Positions 48,455 through 63,168 are shown, counted from the first letter of the stretch. The stretch: 64,000 nt of DNA from Demequina sp. (GCA_024707205.1 JANQAD010000001.1:2259979-2323978); one strand, 5' to 3'. The notes: generated from the sequence alone by a model not told the origin. Program-made: numbers and translations.

Positions 48455-50212
48455 ATGACATCTGCGGTCTCAGTGAGCGACTCAGCCGTTCGGCTCGCGC
48501 TCGCGCGGCGCAAGGACTATCAGTGGCGACCTCCCGCATGGCTGGCAATGGTGGCCGTTCTTGGCGCGGCTGCGACGTACTTTGTCGTAGCCCGCAGCGC
48601 CACGTATCCGTTGATCCCGCTCGACGAGATGGTGATGATGGCGGACTCGCGGATCATCGCGGGCGACGGTGGGGCATGGGCAATGACCGGCGGTGGCTTC
48701 ATGCCAGGGCTCGCAGTGCTCCTGGCACCCCTCTGGTGGATCACCTCGGACCAAGTGGTGGTGTACCAGGCGGGGATCTGGATCACGGTTGTCGTCGCAC
48801 TCCTGACGATCTGGCCATTGTCCGTGCTGGCGCGCAGGGTGGGAGCCACGCGCGAGGCGGGGGTCATCATCGCGAGTGTGATCATGATCGCGCCCGCCCG
48901 CATCCTCGTCACCAACTTCCTGATCTCCGAGACGCTAATGACGTTGGCGACGGCGCTTGTCGCGGCGGCGGGTATTCGCCTATACCGAACACGCCAGACG
49001 CGCGATGCTGTGCTCTTGGGGCTCGCAACCGGTATGGCTGTGGTGGCGCACGGTCGCGGAGTTGCGATCGCTCTGGCGGTGGGGATCTGGTGCCTGATGC
49101 TGTTGCGGGTGTGCGCGCGGCCCGCACTGATCGCGGGCTTGACCGCTGTGCTCAGTTCCCTCGGGGCATTCGCTCTCTACTTCGCGGTTTCGCCAGCTTC
49201 ACCTGGTAGCGACGGTCGAATCTCGGGGAGTATCGACAACCTGACCGCGACCTCCGTCGGCGAATTGTTCGCATCCTTGCTGGGCCAGCTCTGGTATGCC
49301 TCCCTCGCCTGGCCTCTCGTGCTGTTGCTCGGTTCGGGGCTGGTCGCGCGCCACGCTCGTCGCAAGCCCGATATGGCCCTGGTCCTGCTAATGGCCGTGC
49401 TCGCTGTCGCCCTTTCCACGACACAACTCACCCATCCCACTGACATCTCTCGCATCGATCCGTGGTTCTACGGGCGCTACAACGACCACGTCTGGACGCT
49501 GCTCGCGACCATCGGGCTCGCATTGGCCGTGCGCTGGGTGTGGCCCAAGGTCTTGGCGATCGTTGTCGGTGTCGCGGGCGTGCTCGCTGCGCTCATGTTC
49601 TTCGTGACCGTGCCGAACATCCCCAACGGTGACGGGTGGCAGAGCCTCCACGTCTTTGGCGTCGCCCCGTGGTTGAGCCTTGAGCAACTTCACAAAGGTC
49701 AAGCCCAGCCCTGGGCCCTGATCTGCATGTTGGGCTTCGCCCTCACCCTGGCATTGGCACTCGTCGCGCTGGTGCGGGCGTGGATCGTGCCTGTACTCGC
49801 GGTTGGTTGGCTTGCGCTTTCACTCACCTACGATGCCAACGTTCTTGACGTCCAGAACGGCACCAGAGATCCCGATGCACATCGGTGGGGATTCGTTGCA
49901 CTTCCGGAGGGTGTAAGCATAGGAGTCGACGCGTCCACTGGGGACCTGCGCAATCTGGTGATCTTCGTGTCCGGCGATCGCGGTCTCGTAGGCGTGGATG
50001 TGGAAGAAGGCCGACCCGACGTTGACGTTGTCTACACCTGGTCCACCGAGACCACTCCTGCCCAGGATGGTGCGCGAGTATTCGGCCCGTCGACCGGTAG
50101 CGAGATTCTCGCTTGGGTGTACCCGGGCGCACTCTATGACGAACTGGACTCGCAGGGCCTGCTCCTTCCGGCTGGGGAGACCGAGCCGGACAAAGACCAC
50201 GGGGGGTCTTGA
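48455..50212 (+). CDS. Polytopic membrane protein, GT-C glycosyltransferase-like
   Basis: A 585-residue protein with about twelve membrane helices. After the first helix comes YPLIPLDEMVMMADSRIIAG with an Asp-Glu pair, then GLAVLLAPLWWITSDQVVVY, patterns shared with the minus-strand protein at 45633-47309. The C-terminal 110 residues form a soluble domain. A role in cell-surface polysaccharide or glycolipid synthesis is likely given the neighbouring acyltransferase, but not shown. It converges with that gene, with 7 bases between stops. Confidence 0.65.
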   Translation: MTSAVSVSDSAVRLALARRKDYQWRPPAWLAMVAVLGAAATYFVVARSATYPLIPLDEMVMMADSRIIAGDGGAWAMTGGGFMPGLAVLLAPLWWITSDQVVVYQAGIWITVVVALLTIWPLSVLARRVGATREAGVIIASVIMIAPARILVTNFLISETLMTLATALVAAAGIRLYRTRQTRDAVLLGLATGMAVVAHGRGVAIALAVGIWCLMLLRVCARPALIAGLTAVLSSLGAFALYFAVSPASPGSDGRISGSIDNLTATSVGELFASLLGQLWYASLAWPLVLLLGSGLVARHARRKPDMALVLLMAVLAVALSTTQLTHPTDISRIDPWFYGRYNDHVWTLLATIGLALAVRWVWPKVLAIVVGVAGVLAALMFFVTVPNIPNGDGWQSLHVFGVAPWLSLEQLHKGQAQPWALICMLGFALTLALALVALVRAWIVPVLAVGWLALSLTYDANVLDVQNGTRDPDAHRWGFVALPEGVSIGVDASTGDLRNLVIFVSGDRGLVGVDVEEGRPDVDVVYTWSTETTPAQDGARVFGPSTGSEILAWVYPGALYDELDSQGLLLPAGETEPDKDHGGS

Positions 50213-50219
50213 GGCGGCG

Positions 50220-52292
50220 CTACTCTGGCTCGTTCAGCAGTGCCAGGACGCTTTGCTCGAAGACCGGAGCAAGTTCAGTCGATAAGGTGTTCGTGATGTG
50301 GTCGCGGTCTCGATAGAGGAACACGTCGCCGAGGATGACTCCGCACGATGTAGGCGAACACAGGTAGTCGGTCATGTCTATCCACGTCCACCCGCTGTTA
50401 TCAGCGACGGTTCGGAATATGTCCGTGCGAGGCGAGTCGACCCCGTACGCGCGCGAGGTGGTGCACCTGCTGATGTAGTTGACGTCGGTAGCCGCACACT
50501 CAGCCGGGACGAACGCATGCGATGGCGTATCCGCCACCCAGGCCACGGTTAGTCCCGCCAGATCGCGCCGCAGACCTTCCATCGCCGACTCTAGTTCACC
50601 TTGTTCCACGTGACGTTCGTCCCGATGCCTCCAGGTGGATGCGGACACGATGACGAGGTCCGGAGACAGGGACTTCATGTAGGTGAGAGCTGCGGGTTGC
50701 CAGGTGTCACAGCCTGCGCCGTATTGGAAGCCCACTCCACCGTACGGCGGGCAACTGTTGGCGGTAACCACTGCTACGCGATAGCGTCCTTGCTCGATTC
50801 CCGGGCTGAGGGCACCGAGCCACTGCAGCGCATGCGAGTCGCCGAAGAGTGCCACCAGCGGACCGTTGGTGCCGTAGATGCAGTCGGCGGGACCCATTGC
50901 ACCACCGACCGGGTTCACGTTGCAACCGTCTTGATCTGCAAGTGGCAGGTCCTGACTGGCTGTAGCGAGCGTCGGCCGCAAGTTCAACGGCACTTCCGTC
51001 GCGAACGCTTGGCCATGGGTCCCAGGAGGAACGGGCCTATACGGCGCGGCCCGCAGTTGCGTCGAAGCCGTGCCTGCGCTGGCGTGGACACCGACGGCGA
51101 CTATGACCGCGAGCGAGCCGAGCAGGATCACTCCGCATATCGCAAGTGTCCTGGTCGCCGCAGCGCGTGTCGCCACGGGCAGACGTCGAAGAGGCGTCTC
51201 AACGAAGCGATATGAGAGCCAAGAACACAGCAGGGTAAGGACCACGATGGTTGGAGAAGCAAGCGAGCGGGTCGCAGACGCGGTGCCGACTACGACGATC
51301 AAAATAGGCCAGTGCCAGAGGTAGATGCTGTAAGAGCGGTCGCCGATCCACTGGAGTGGCTGCCATGCGGCAAGCCGTCCGGCGGGCCGCACGATGCCGA
51401 CGGCCAGAACGAGGACCGACGCCGCGACGGGAGCCACCGTCACAAGAGAAGGCCAAGTAGATGTACCGCTAAGGAGGATGACCGTCGCGGCTAGGACACA
51501 CCATCCCAGCGAGGTGAGCGCTGTTCCGCCGCGACGCAGCGCCGGGACGCGGAGCAACCGTTGCCCCACCATGGCAAGAAGTAAGCCGGCACCGAGCTCC
51601 CACGCGCGCGTCAGCGGATTGAAGAACGGGCCAACGCCCAGGGTGGTTGCACCGTAGACCGCGAGGTCGAGCGAAACCACTATTCCCGCTGTCACCAACA
51701 AGACTGCAAGCCTGCGGTTGCGCGAGCGCAGCAACACGAGAGTCAGCAGAACAGGGGCGACCACGTAGAACTGCTCCTCGATTCCGAGCGACCAATACTG
51801 CGTGTACGGCGACTGATATCCGTCCATGAGATAGCCCTGGTCGGACACGCCGAACCATAGGTTCGACACCCCGAGCACGCTGGCGATGCCGTCGCGCGTG
51901 TACGTAGGCGTTGTGGCACGCGGCCCCCACAACAACAGATCGAGCCGGCTCGCGGTGAGCGATACCGCGATGATCGTCACGGTCGCCACGAGCGCCGACA
52001 CGGGAACGATGCGACGCGCGCGTCGGGCGAAGAACGCCCGAAACTGAATCCCGCCCCCGAGCCACTCCCGGTACAGATGCCCGCCCACAAGGTAGCCAGA
52101 GACCACGAAGAACACATCCACGCCGATGAACCCTCCGCGAAACAGCTCGGGAGCCACGTGGAAGAGCAGTACCGCAACCACGGCGAAAGCGCGCAGGGCC
52201 TGAATGTCGACGCGACGCGGGGTGTCCGCCTTGGGGCGTTGTGCGGGTGCGGTTGGCTTGGCGCCCGCGCTCTTGACGTCTGGGGCGCTCAC
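50220..52292 (-). CDS. OafA/YrhL-type acyltransferase with C-terminal SGNH domain
   Basis: A membrane O-acyltransferase of about 690 residues for surface sugars. Residues 25-370 form the acyltransferase-3 domain: DIQALRAFAVVAVLLFHV, GGFIGVDVFFVVSGYLV, YTQYWSLGIEEQFYVVAP and SYSIYLWHWPILIVV. The extracytoplasmic SGNH hydrolase-like domain has VALFGDSHALQWLGAL and ends with the DRDHIT catalytic His block. GTG 52292 (VSAPDVKSAG) is my start; GTG 52349 would add 19 residues. Cell-wall or exopolysaccharide acylation is inferred. Confidence 0.85.
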   Translation of the reverse strand: MSAPDVKSAGAKPTAPAQRPKADTPRRVDIQALRAFAVVAVLLFHVAPELFRGGFIGVDVFFVVSGYLVGGHLYREWLGGGIQFRAFFARRARRIVPVSALVATVTIIAVSLTASRLDLLLWGPRATTPTYTRDGIASVLGVSNLWFGVSDQGYLMDGYQSPYTQYWSLGIEEQFYVVAPVLLTLVLLRSRNRRLAVLLVTAGIVVSLDLAVYGATTLGVGPFFNPLTRAWELGAGLLLAMVGQRLLRVPALRRGGTALTSLGWCVLAATVILLSGTSTWPSLVTVAPVAASVLVLAVGIVRPAGRLAAWQPLQWIGDRSYSIYLWHWPILIVVVGTASATRSLASPTIVVLTLLCSWLSYRFVETPLRRLPVATRAAATRTLAICGVILLGSLAVIVAVGVHASAGTASTQLRAAPYRPVPPGTHGQAFATEVPLNLRPTLATASQDLPLADQDGCNVNPVGGAMGPADCIYGTNGPLVALFGDSHALQWLGALSPGIEQGRYRVAVVTANSCPPYGGVGFQYGAGCDTWQPAALTYMKSLSPDLVIVSASTWRHRDERHVEQGELESAMEGLRRDLAGLTVAWVADTPSHAFVPAECAATDVNYISRCTTSRAYGVDSPRTDIFRTVADNSGWTWIDMTDYLCSPTSCGVILGDVFLYRDRDHITNTLSTELAPVFEQSVLALLNEPE

Positions 52293-52672
52293 GAGGGGGA
52301 TTATTCCGCCATGAGATGCCTCCGAGCCATCGTTTGCGGCCAATCTCACGCGTTGCTTTCTGGCGCCGTTGTGTCTCGTGGACGAACGGGCCTAGGCGCG
52401 CGAGCACCCGCTCAGGGTCCCTTTCGAGTCAGGTCGCCGCGCCGAGAACGTCCATTGCTGTGCTGGGAGACGAACTCGTTGGCACCGGAAGCGAGGCGCC
52501 GTGGCCCGACGCCATCACTGCCGGCCCGGTCGAGTTGGTCGACGTTGCGGAGCGGAATCGCATTGTGAGGGCCGGGTTGTGGCTCCGTCGCCAGTAGCAG
52601 TGGCCCAGACCGGGCGAGAGCACTAGGGCGAGTGAGCGTCGGGCAGCCTGTCACCAACTACGCTTGAGGGCT
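52293..52672. other. Intergenic stretch of about 380 bases
   Basis: Between the acyltransferase start and nusB. It contains the 10-base version of the AGCGTCGGGCC motif (52635) and TACGCT (52659-52664), a possible -10 for nusB 8 bases before its ATG. A plus-strand frame ending at 52597 reads SIAVLGDELVGTGSE, faintly like a GDSL-hydrolase start, but has no complete domain; it may be a gene remnant. Confidence 0.4.
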
Positions 52673-53095
52673 ATGGCCGCCCGCACCAAAGCCCGCAAGC
52701 GCGCTCTCGACATCCTCTTCGAGTCGGATCAGCGCGGCGAGAACGTCCTCGACGTGCTGAACACGCGCCTCGCCAACTCGGGGCGCGAGACGCCGCTGCC
52801 GGAGTACTCCGCGCAGATCGTGCGCGGGGTCGCCGAGCGTTGGCTCGAGATCAACACGCTGATCCAGGACGCGTCCCCCGAATGGACGCTGCAGCGCATG
52901 CCCGCGGTGGACCGCGCGATCCTGCGTGTTGGAGCGTGGGAGGTTCTGGCCAGCCGCGAGGTCGCTACCGCGGTCGCCATCGACGAGGCAGTTGAGCTGG
53001 CGCGGGACCTGTCAACGGACGACTCGCCGTCCTTCATCAACGGCATCCTCGGCACCATCGCCCGCGACGCCCCGGCGCTGCCGTCGGGGGAGTAG
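52673..53095 (+). CDS. nusB: Transcription antitermination factor NusB
   Basis: Part of the rRNA antitermination complex with NusE. The 140-residue all-helical protein has RTKARKRALDILFESDQRG, VRGVAERWLEINTLIQ, MPAVDRAILRVGAWEVL and the C-terminal SPSFINGILGTIARD. ATG 52673 is chosen over an upstream start six bases into the gap. In most actinobacteria nusB follows efp directly; here the GT-C and acyltransferase genes intervene. Confidence 0.95.
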   Translation: MAARTKARKRALDILFESDQRGENVLDVLNTRLANSGRETPLPEYSAQIVRGVAERWLEINTLIQDASPEWTLQRMPAVDRAILRVGAWEVLASREVATAVAIDEAVELARDLSTDDSPSFINGILGTIARDAPALPSGE

Positions 53096-53117
53096 GCCGG
53101 CGCGCACTGCGGGCAGG

Positions 53118-53153
53118 TTATCCACAACCCCTGGTTTCTGAATACGTTCAGAA
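53118..53153 (+). promoter_or_regulatory. Palindromic operator candidate of the toxin-antitoxin pair, with a DnaA-box sequence
   Basis: TTCTGAA-TACG-TTCAGAA (53136-53153) is an AT-rich palindrome 13 bases before the antitoxin ATG, placed as an autoregulatory operator would be. TTATCCACA (53118-53126), a perfect DnaA-box sequence, lies just upstream; a single copy is not evidence for an origin. Confidence 0.5.
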
Positions 53154-53166
53154 GTAGGATTGGTGC

Positions 53167-53616
53167 ATGTCCACTGCGATGCGCAAGACCGTGCAGTCCT
53201 CCGATTTGAGCCGCCACTCCGCGGAAGTGTTCGCGGCGGCGGACAGGCATGCCGTCAGGATCACGCGACGTGACGGTGAACCTCTTCTGCTCATGTCGGA
53301 AGGCGAGGACCGGGCGCGACAAGAGCTTGTGGCCATTGCGGGCACCTTGCTCGCGGCCGCTACAGACGGCACAGGCAACGCCACGGAGCGGATCGTGGCC
53401 GCCTATCCGTGGATGCTGGCGCTAAACGAGGCGGAGCGCGCAACCTGCGCACAGGAACTCCTGATTGCTGCGCGCGCGTCGTTTGCGACTGGGCAGCCGC
53501 GCCTCGCGCTTTCCACGCTTGAGTCGTGGCGTGAGACCGCCTGCGCGATTGCGGAAGGCCTTGACCGCTTGCCCGTGGAGTGGCTCGACGAGCCAGTCAT
53601 CGTTCCCGCGCCCTAA
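53167..53616 (+). CDS. Type II antitoxin, Phd/YefM-like
   Basis: A 149-residue protein. The first 45 residues (QSSDLSRHSAEVFAAADRHA followed by VRITRRDGEPLLLM) match the Phd/YefM DNA-binding fold. The rest, a helical region rich in Ala and Leu, would bind the toxin. It is followed after 3 bases by a RelE-like gene and preceded by a palindrome, the usual arrangement of an autoregulated module. Confidence 0.75.
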   Translation: MSTAMRKTVQSSDLSRHSAEVFAAADRHAVRITRRDGEPLLLMSEGEDRARQELVAIAGTLLAAATDGTGNATERIVAAYPWMLALNEAERATCAQELLIAARASFATGQPRLALSTLESWRETACAIAEGLDRLPVEWLDEPVIVPAP

Positions 53617-53619
53617 GCC

Positions 53620-53961
53620 ATGGCGCGGGGGGACAGAGTGGAGCGCCCGCTCCGCAAGGCGGAGTTCGAATTACGGTTTGCCACCAAGAGGGCGGAACAG
53701 GGCTGGACGGATCTCCTTGCCACCCAACGCAACGCGATCGTGGGTGCGTGGGACTTCCTGACCACAACGCCGCTCGCGGAGACTCCGCAGAACTACCGCC
53801 TGAAGGGGCGCCTTGCCTACGTTGTCAGCAACGGCGTGCAATGCGAACGCTGGCAACTCAAGCCCACCGCTCAAGGCGATGCACGCATCTGGTTCTACGT
53901 CATTGAGCGAACGGTGTACCTGGAAGCGGTGCACACGCGCCATCCGAATGCAACGAAGTAG
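53620..53961 (+). CDS. Type II toxin, RelE-like
   Basis: A 113-residue basic protein whose C-terminal half has the RelE/ParE strand pattern: NYRLKGRLAYVVSNG, CERWQLKPTAQGDARIWFYV and LEAVHTRHPNATK. It probably cleaves mRNA on the ribosome, inferred from fold only. Placed directly after the antitoxin and before the pyrimidine operon. Confidence 0.75.
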   Translation: MARGDRVERPLRKAEFELRFATKRAEQGWTDLLATQRNAIVGAWDFLTTTPLAETPQNYRLKGRLAYVVSNGVQCERWQLKPTAQGDARIWFYVIERTVYLEAVHTRHPNATK

Positions 53962-53972
53962 CGGCAGTCCGG

Positions 53973-55553
<1,581 letters not shown>

Positions 55554-55557
<4 letters not shown>

Positions 55558-56849
55558 GCCGCCCCATCGTGCTCAAGGGGGTCTCGCTGCTCGGTGAGGC
55601 CACCGCAGACCTCGTTATCAGGGACGGCGTGATCGTCGACAACGGCGACGCAGAGGCGATAGTCGTGGAAGCGTCGGGCCTTATCGCCCTACCCGGCCTC
55701 GTGGACCTCCACACGCACCTGCGCGAGCCCGGCCGCGAGGACGCGGAGACCATCGAGTCCGGCTCGCGTTCCGCGGCGCGGGGCGGCTTCACCGCCGTCC
55801 ACGCGATGGCCAACACCACCCCCGTTGCGGATACGGCCGGCGTAGTGGAGCAGGTGTGGTCCCGCGGCCGCGAGGTTGGCCTGGTGGACGTCTACCCGGT
55901 GGGCGCGGTGACTGTGGGCTTGGGCGGCACCCAGCTCAGCGAGATGGGCGCGATGGCGATGTCCCGCGCCCGCGTCAGAGTGTTCAGCGACGACGGCAAG
56001 TGCGTGCACGACCCCGTGATCATGCGCCGCGCCCTCGAATACGCCAAGACCTTCGACGGCGTCATTGCCCAGCATGCCCAGGACCCCCGCCTCACGGACG
56101 GGGCGCAGATGCACGAGGGGATAGTGAGCGCGGAGCTCGGGCTCGCGGGCTGGCCCGCGGTCGCCGAGGAGTCGATCATCGCCCGCGACGTGCTGCTGGC
56201 GGGCCATGTGGGCTCGCGGCTGCACGTGTGCCACGTCTCGACCGCAGGCTCCGTAGAGATCATCCGCTGGGCCAAGAGCCGCGGCATCGACGTGACCGCC
56301 GAGGTCATGCCGCACCACCTGCTCCTCACCGACGAGTCCGCGCGCGGCTACGACCCCCGATTCAAGGTCAACCCGCCGCTGCGCACGCAGGAGGACGTGG
56401 ACGCGGTGCGCGCGGGACTCGCCGACGGCACCATCGACATCGTCGCCACCGACCACGCCCCGCACCCGGACGAGGACAAGGACTGCGAGTGGGGCGCGGC
56501 CGCCATGGGCATGATCGGCCTCGAGACGGCCCTGCCCATCGTGCAGAAGACCATGGTGGACACGGGCCTCATGAGCTGGGGCCAGGTCGCCTTCCGAATG
56601 GCCCACCTGCCCGCGAAGATCGGGCGCGTCAGCGACCAGCACCCCGGCACCATCAACGTGGGGGACCCGGCGAACATCACGCTGGTGGACCCCTCCGCGC
56701 CATGGACCGTGGACCCCACGAAGACCGCGAGCCGCAGCAACAACTCGCCCTTCGGCGGCATCGAGCTCCCCGGACGCGCGGTGGCAACCTTCCTGCGCGG
56801 CGCGCCCACATACTTGGATGACCGATTCGAAGGGCTGTTTGATGACTGA
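55554..56849 (+). CDS. pyrC: Dihydroorotase
   Basis: Cyclises carbamoyl aspartate. The 431-residue class I enzyme has [20 protein letters not shown] (metal-binding His), [19 protein letters not shown] and [13 protein letters not shown] (catalytic Asp). The predicted carboxylated-lysine position is replaced by a CVHD segment in [12 protein letters not shown], as in many type I enzymes that lack it. Overlaps carA by 8 bases. Confidence 0.94.
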
Positions 56850-57965
56850 CGCCATCTTGGTGCTGGAGGACGGCACCACGTTCGAGGGCCAGGCCTACGG
56901 CGCCACCGGCCAGACCCTCGGCGAGATCGTCTTCAACACGGGAATGACCGGATACCAGGAGACTCTCACCGATCCCAGCTATCACAAGCAGATCGTGGTG
57001 ATGACGGCGCCGCACATCGGCAACACGGGCATGAACGACGAAGACCCCGAGTCTCGCCGCATCTGGGTGGCCGGTTACGTTGTCCGCGATCCTGCCCGAC
57101 GGCCCAGCAACTGGCGCTCTCGGCGCTCGCTTGACGAGGTGCTGGCCAAGGAGGGCGTCGTGGGGCTGAGCGGCATCGACACGCGCCAGCTCACGCGCAT
57201 TCTGCGGTCCAGTGGCGTCATGAAGGCCGGGATCTTCTCCGGCGAGGCGCTGGCTCCCGTGCCCGAGCTCCTGGAGCGGGTGAAGTCCGGCGAGGACATG
57301 AAGGGCGCATCACTCGCTCGCGAGGTTTCCGTGCCGGACGAGTACACGGTGGAGCCCCCGGAGGGTGTTGCCGTTCGTCGCAATGTGGTGGCCGTGGACC
57401 TTGGCATCAAGGCGATGACTCCCGAGCTGATGGCGCAGCGTGGCATGCGGGTCACGGTGGTGCCCGCGACGATCACCGCGGAGGAGATCCTCGCGAAGAA
57501 GCCTGACGGCGTGTTCTTCAGCAATGGTCCCGGCGACCCCGGCGCGGACGATGCGTCCGTGGAGACGCTCCAGGGCGTGCTCCGGGCGGGCGTGCCGTTC
57601 TTCGGCATCTGCTACGGCAACCAGATCCTGGGCCGCGCGCTCGGGTATGGCACCTACAAGCTTCAGTTCGGGCACCGCGGCATCAACCAGCCCGTGGTGG
57701 ACCGCACCACGGGCAAGGTGGAAATCACCGCCCACAACCACGGGTTCGCCGTCGACGCCCCACTGGAGGGAGCGTCGGACAGCCCGGCCGGCTTCGGCAA
57801 GGTGCGCGTGAGCCACGTCAATCTCAACGACGACGTGGTGGAGGGCCTCGAGTGCCTCGACATCCCCGCGTTCTCCGTTCAGTACCACCCCGAGGCCGCC
57901 GCCGGTCCCCACGATGCCGGGTACCTCTTTGACCGCTTCGACGAACTCATGGAGACAACGAACTA

Positions 57966-57966
<1 letters not shown>
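56842..57966 (+). CDS. carA: Carbamoyl-phosphate synthase, small (glutaminase) chain
   Basis: Provides ammonia to CarB. The 374-residue protein has the N-terminal [17 protein letters not shown] domain and a class I glutaminase: nucleophile in [16 protein letters not shown], and [10 protein letters not shown] with the His-Glu pair. ATG 56842 was chosen over an upstream in-frame start because it follows the pyrC pattern. Ends in a one-base overlap with carB. Confidence 0.95.
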
Positions 57967-61298
<3,332 letters not shown>

Positions 61299-61313
61299 CC
61301 CAGGGGAGGGACC

Positions 61314-62165
61314 ATGCAATTCGGTGAGCGGCTTGATGGCGCCATGCGCGCCTGGGGCCCGCTGTGCGTTGGCATAGACCCGCACCCCGATCTGCTCGCG
61401 CGCTGGGGCCTCCCGGACACCGCGGAATCCCTCCTCGCGTTCGGCGATACGGTGATCGAGGCGAGCGCTCGCTCCGCGGCCGCCGTCAAGCCGAACGCCG
61501 CGTTCTTCGAACGGCACGGCGCCCGCGGCATCGCCGCGCTCGAGCAGGTGCTCGCGAACGCGCGCGAGCAGGGGCTCATCACCATCCTCGACGCCAAGCG
61601 TGGCGACATCGGCTCCACCATGGAGGCCTATGCCGACGCCTACCTGCGCCCCGGCGCACCGCTTGAGGCCGACGCTGTCACCCTTTCGCCGTATCTCGGC
61701 TTCGGCTCTCTCGCGCCCGCGCTCGAACTGGCGGAGCGCAACGGCAAGGGCGTCTTCGTGCTTGCGCTCACCTCCAACAGGGAGGGCGCGTCCGTGCAGC
61801 ACGCCGTTGGCGAAGACGGGCCCGTCGCACGTGCCGTGGCGGAAGCCGCCGCGGAACTGAACCGTGGAGCCCAACCCATGGGCAGCGTCGGGCTGGTGGT
61901 TGGCGCGACCGTTGGCGACGCCGCCGCCGAACTTGGAATAGACCTCGCCGCGGTCAATGGACCGCTGCTTGCCCCTGGGGTTGGCGCCCAGGGGGCCACA
62001 CCCGCCGATGTGGCGAAGGTGTTCGGAAGCGCGACGAGCCGAGTGCTCGTCAGCCAGTCGCGAGGGGTGCTTCAGGCGGGCCCCTTCGTCGAGAAGCTCC
62101 GCGGAGCAATCCAGGCGGCCGCAGGGGCCGCCGCATACATCCTCGCGCCAGCTGACGAGGAATAG
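61314..62165 (+). CDS. pyrF: Orotidine 5'-phosphate decarboxylase
   Basis: Last step of UMP synthesis. The 283-residue protein belongs to the actinobacterial/long type: CVGIDPHPDLLARWGL, KPNAAFFERHGARG, and catalytic LDAKRGDIGSTMEAY (Asp-x-Lys-x4-Asp), with C-terminal VNGPLLAPGVGAQGATP. pyrD is not beside it. GGGGAGGG lies upstream of the ATG. Confidence 0.95.
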   Translation: MQFGERLDGAMRAWGPLCVGIDPHPDLLARWGLPDTAESLLAFGDTVIEASARSAAAVKPNAAFFERHGARGIAALEQVLANAREQGLITILDAKRGDIGSTMEAYADAYLRPGAPLEADAVTLSPYLGFGSLAPALELAERNGKGVFVLALTSNREGASVQHAVGEDGPVARAVAEAAAELNRGAQPMGSVGLVVGATVGDAAAELGIDLAAVNGPLLAPGVGAQGATPADVAKVFGSATSRVLVSQSRGVLQAGPFVEKLRGAIQAAAGAAAYILAPADEE

Positions 62166-62179
62166 GGGAAGGGAACACC

Positions 62180-62494
62180 ATGGCAACTCCGGAGCTCTCC
62201 GACGAGCAGCGTGCCGCCGCATTGGTCAAGGCCACGGCTGTGCGCAGCGCCCGACGTGTGTTCAAGGAGCAGCTTGCGGCGGGAGACTTCTCGCTCGCCG
62301 CAGCGATCGATCGCGCAAAGGGCGACGAGGCCCTCGCCGGGATTCGCGTGCACGACCTCGTGCAGTGCCTGCCCGGCATCGGCCCCAAGCGGGCCACTCA
62401 GATCATGGATGAGATCGGCATCTCGCACGTTCGCCGCATTCGCGGGCTCGGCCAGCACCAGGTGGCCGCGCTCATCGAGCGCGAGCGCAGGTGA
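62180..62494 (+). CDS. mihF: Actinobacterial integration host factor, mIHF
   Basis: Nucleoid-associated DNA-binding protein found only in Actinobacteria. The 104-residue protein has the helix-two-turn-helix region [20 protein letters not shown] and [20 protein letters not shown] at the C-terminus. Gene order pyrF-mihF-gmk-rpoZ-coaBC is the standard one, which confirms it. Confidence 0.95.
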   Translation: MATPELSDEQRAAALVKATAVRSARRVFKEQLAAGDFSLAAAIDRAKGDEALAGIRVHDLVQCLPGIGPKRATQIMDEIGISHVRRIRGLGQHQVAALIERERR

Positions 62495-62504
62495 TTCGAG
62501 GCAG

Positions 62505-63059
62505 ATGAGCAGACTTACGGTCCTTGCCGGGCCAACGGCCGTGGGCAAGGGCACGGTGGTTCGCGCCCTCCGCGAGCGCGAGCCCGACATCTGGATCTCG
62601 GTCTCGGCGACCACGCGGCCGCCGCGACCCGGCGAGATCGAGGGGGTTCACTACTTCTTCGTGACCCCTGAGCGGTTCGATGAGATGGTCGCCGGGGGAG
62701 AGCTGCTCGAATGGGCGGTTGTTCACGGCGTGCATCGCTACGGAACCCCGCGGAGGGCCGTCGAGGAGCACCTCGAAAGCGGGGTCCCGGTGCTGCTCGA
62801 GATAGACCTGCAGGGCGCTCGCCAAGTGCGGGAGACCATGCCGGACGCGCTCTTCGTCTTCCTCGCGCCGCCGTCGTGGGAGGAGCTCGTGTCGCGGCTC
62901 GTTGGCCGCGGCACCGAGGGCCCCGAGGAGCGCGAGCGCCGCCTGGCGACTGCGCGCCTCGAGCTCGCGGCCGAGAGCGAGTTCGACGAGGTCATCGTCA
63001 ACGACACGGTCGAGGCCGCGGCGGAGGCGCTGGAGCGGCTCATCGACGCGACCCGCTAG
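62505..63059 (+). CDS. gmk: Guanylate kinase
   Basis: Converts GMP to GDP. The 184-residue protein shows P-loop [18 protein letters not shown], the GMP-binding [15 protein letters not shown] and [20 protein letters not shown] 62505 is preceded by GAGGCAG. A palindrome (copy 5) starts 1 base after the stop. Confidence 0.95.
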   Translation: MSRLTVLAGPTAVGKGTVVRALREREPDIWISVSATTRPPRPGEIEGVHYFFVTPERFDEMVAGGELLEWAVVHGVHRYGTPRRAVEEHLESGVPVLLEIDLQGARQVRETMPDALFVFLAPPSWEELVSRLVGRGTEGPEERERRLATARLELAAESEFDEVIVNDTVEAAAEALERLIDATR

Positions 63060-63060
63060 G

Positions 63061-63118
63061 GGTTGAGGTAGATGCGGGGTGAATCTGAAGACGTTTTCGA
63101 CCGCTACCTACCTCAACC
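63061..63118. repeat. Dispersed palindrome, copy 5
   Basis: GGTTGAGGTAGAT and CTACCTACCTCAACC arms with interior GAATCTGAAGACGTTTTCGA, unlike the interiors of copies 2-4. It lies between gmk and rpoZ, both on the plus strand. Confidence 0.82.
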
Positions 63119-63162
63119 CAGAGGGTGAGGCGTGGCGACTAGGGGCATGCGCCCGCGCACGG

Positions 63163-63168
63163 TAGACT
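63163..63168 (+). promoter_or_regulatory. Candidate -10 element of rpoZ (TAGACT)
   Basis: TAGACT lies 34 bases before the rpoZ GTG, downstream of palindrome copy 5, so rpoZ-coaBC may be transcribed separately from gmk. Confidence 0.4.

Noticed and set aside
52316-52597. Plus-strand open frame before nusB as a gene
   Set aside because: Only a short stretch recalls a GDSL start; no full domain, no ribosome binding site, and it overlaps the acyltransferase start region.
53118-53126. Perfect DnaA box as part of a replication origin
   Set aside because: Only one copy, with no dnaA, dnaN or AT-rich unwinding region nearby.
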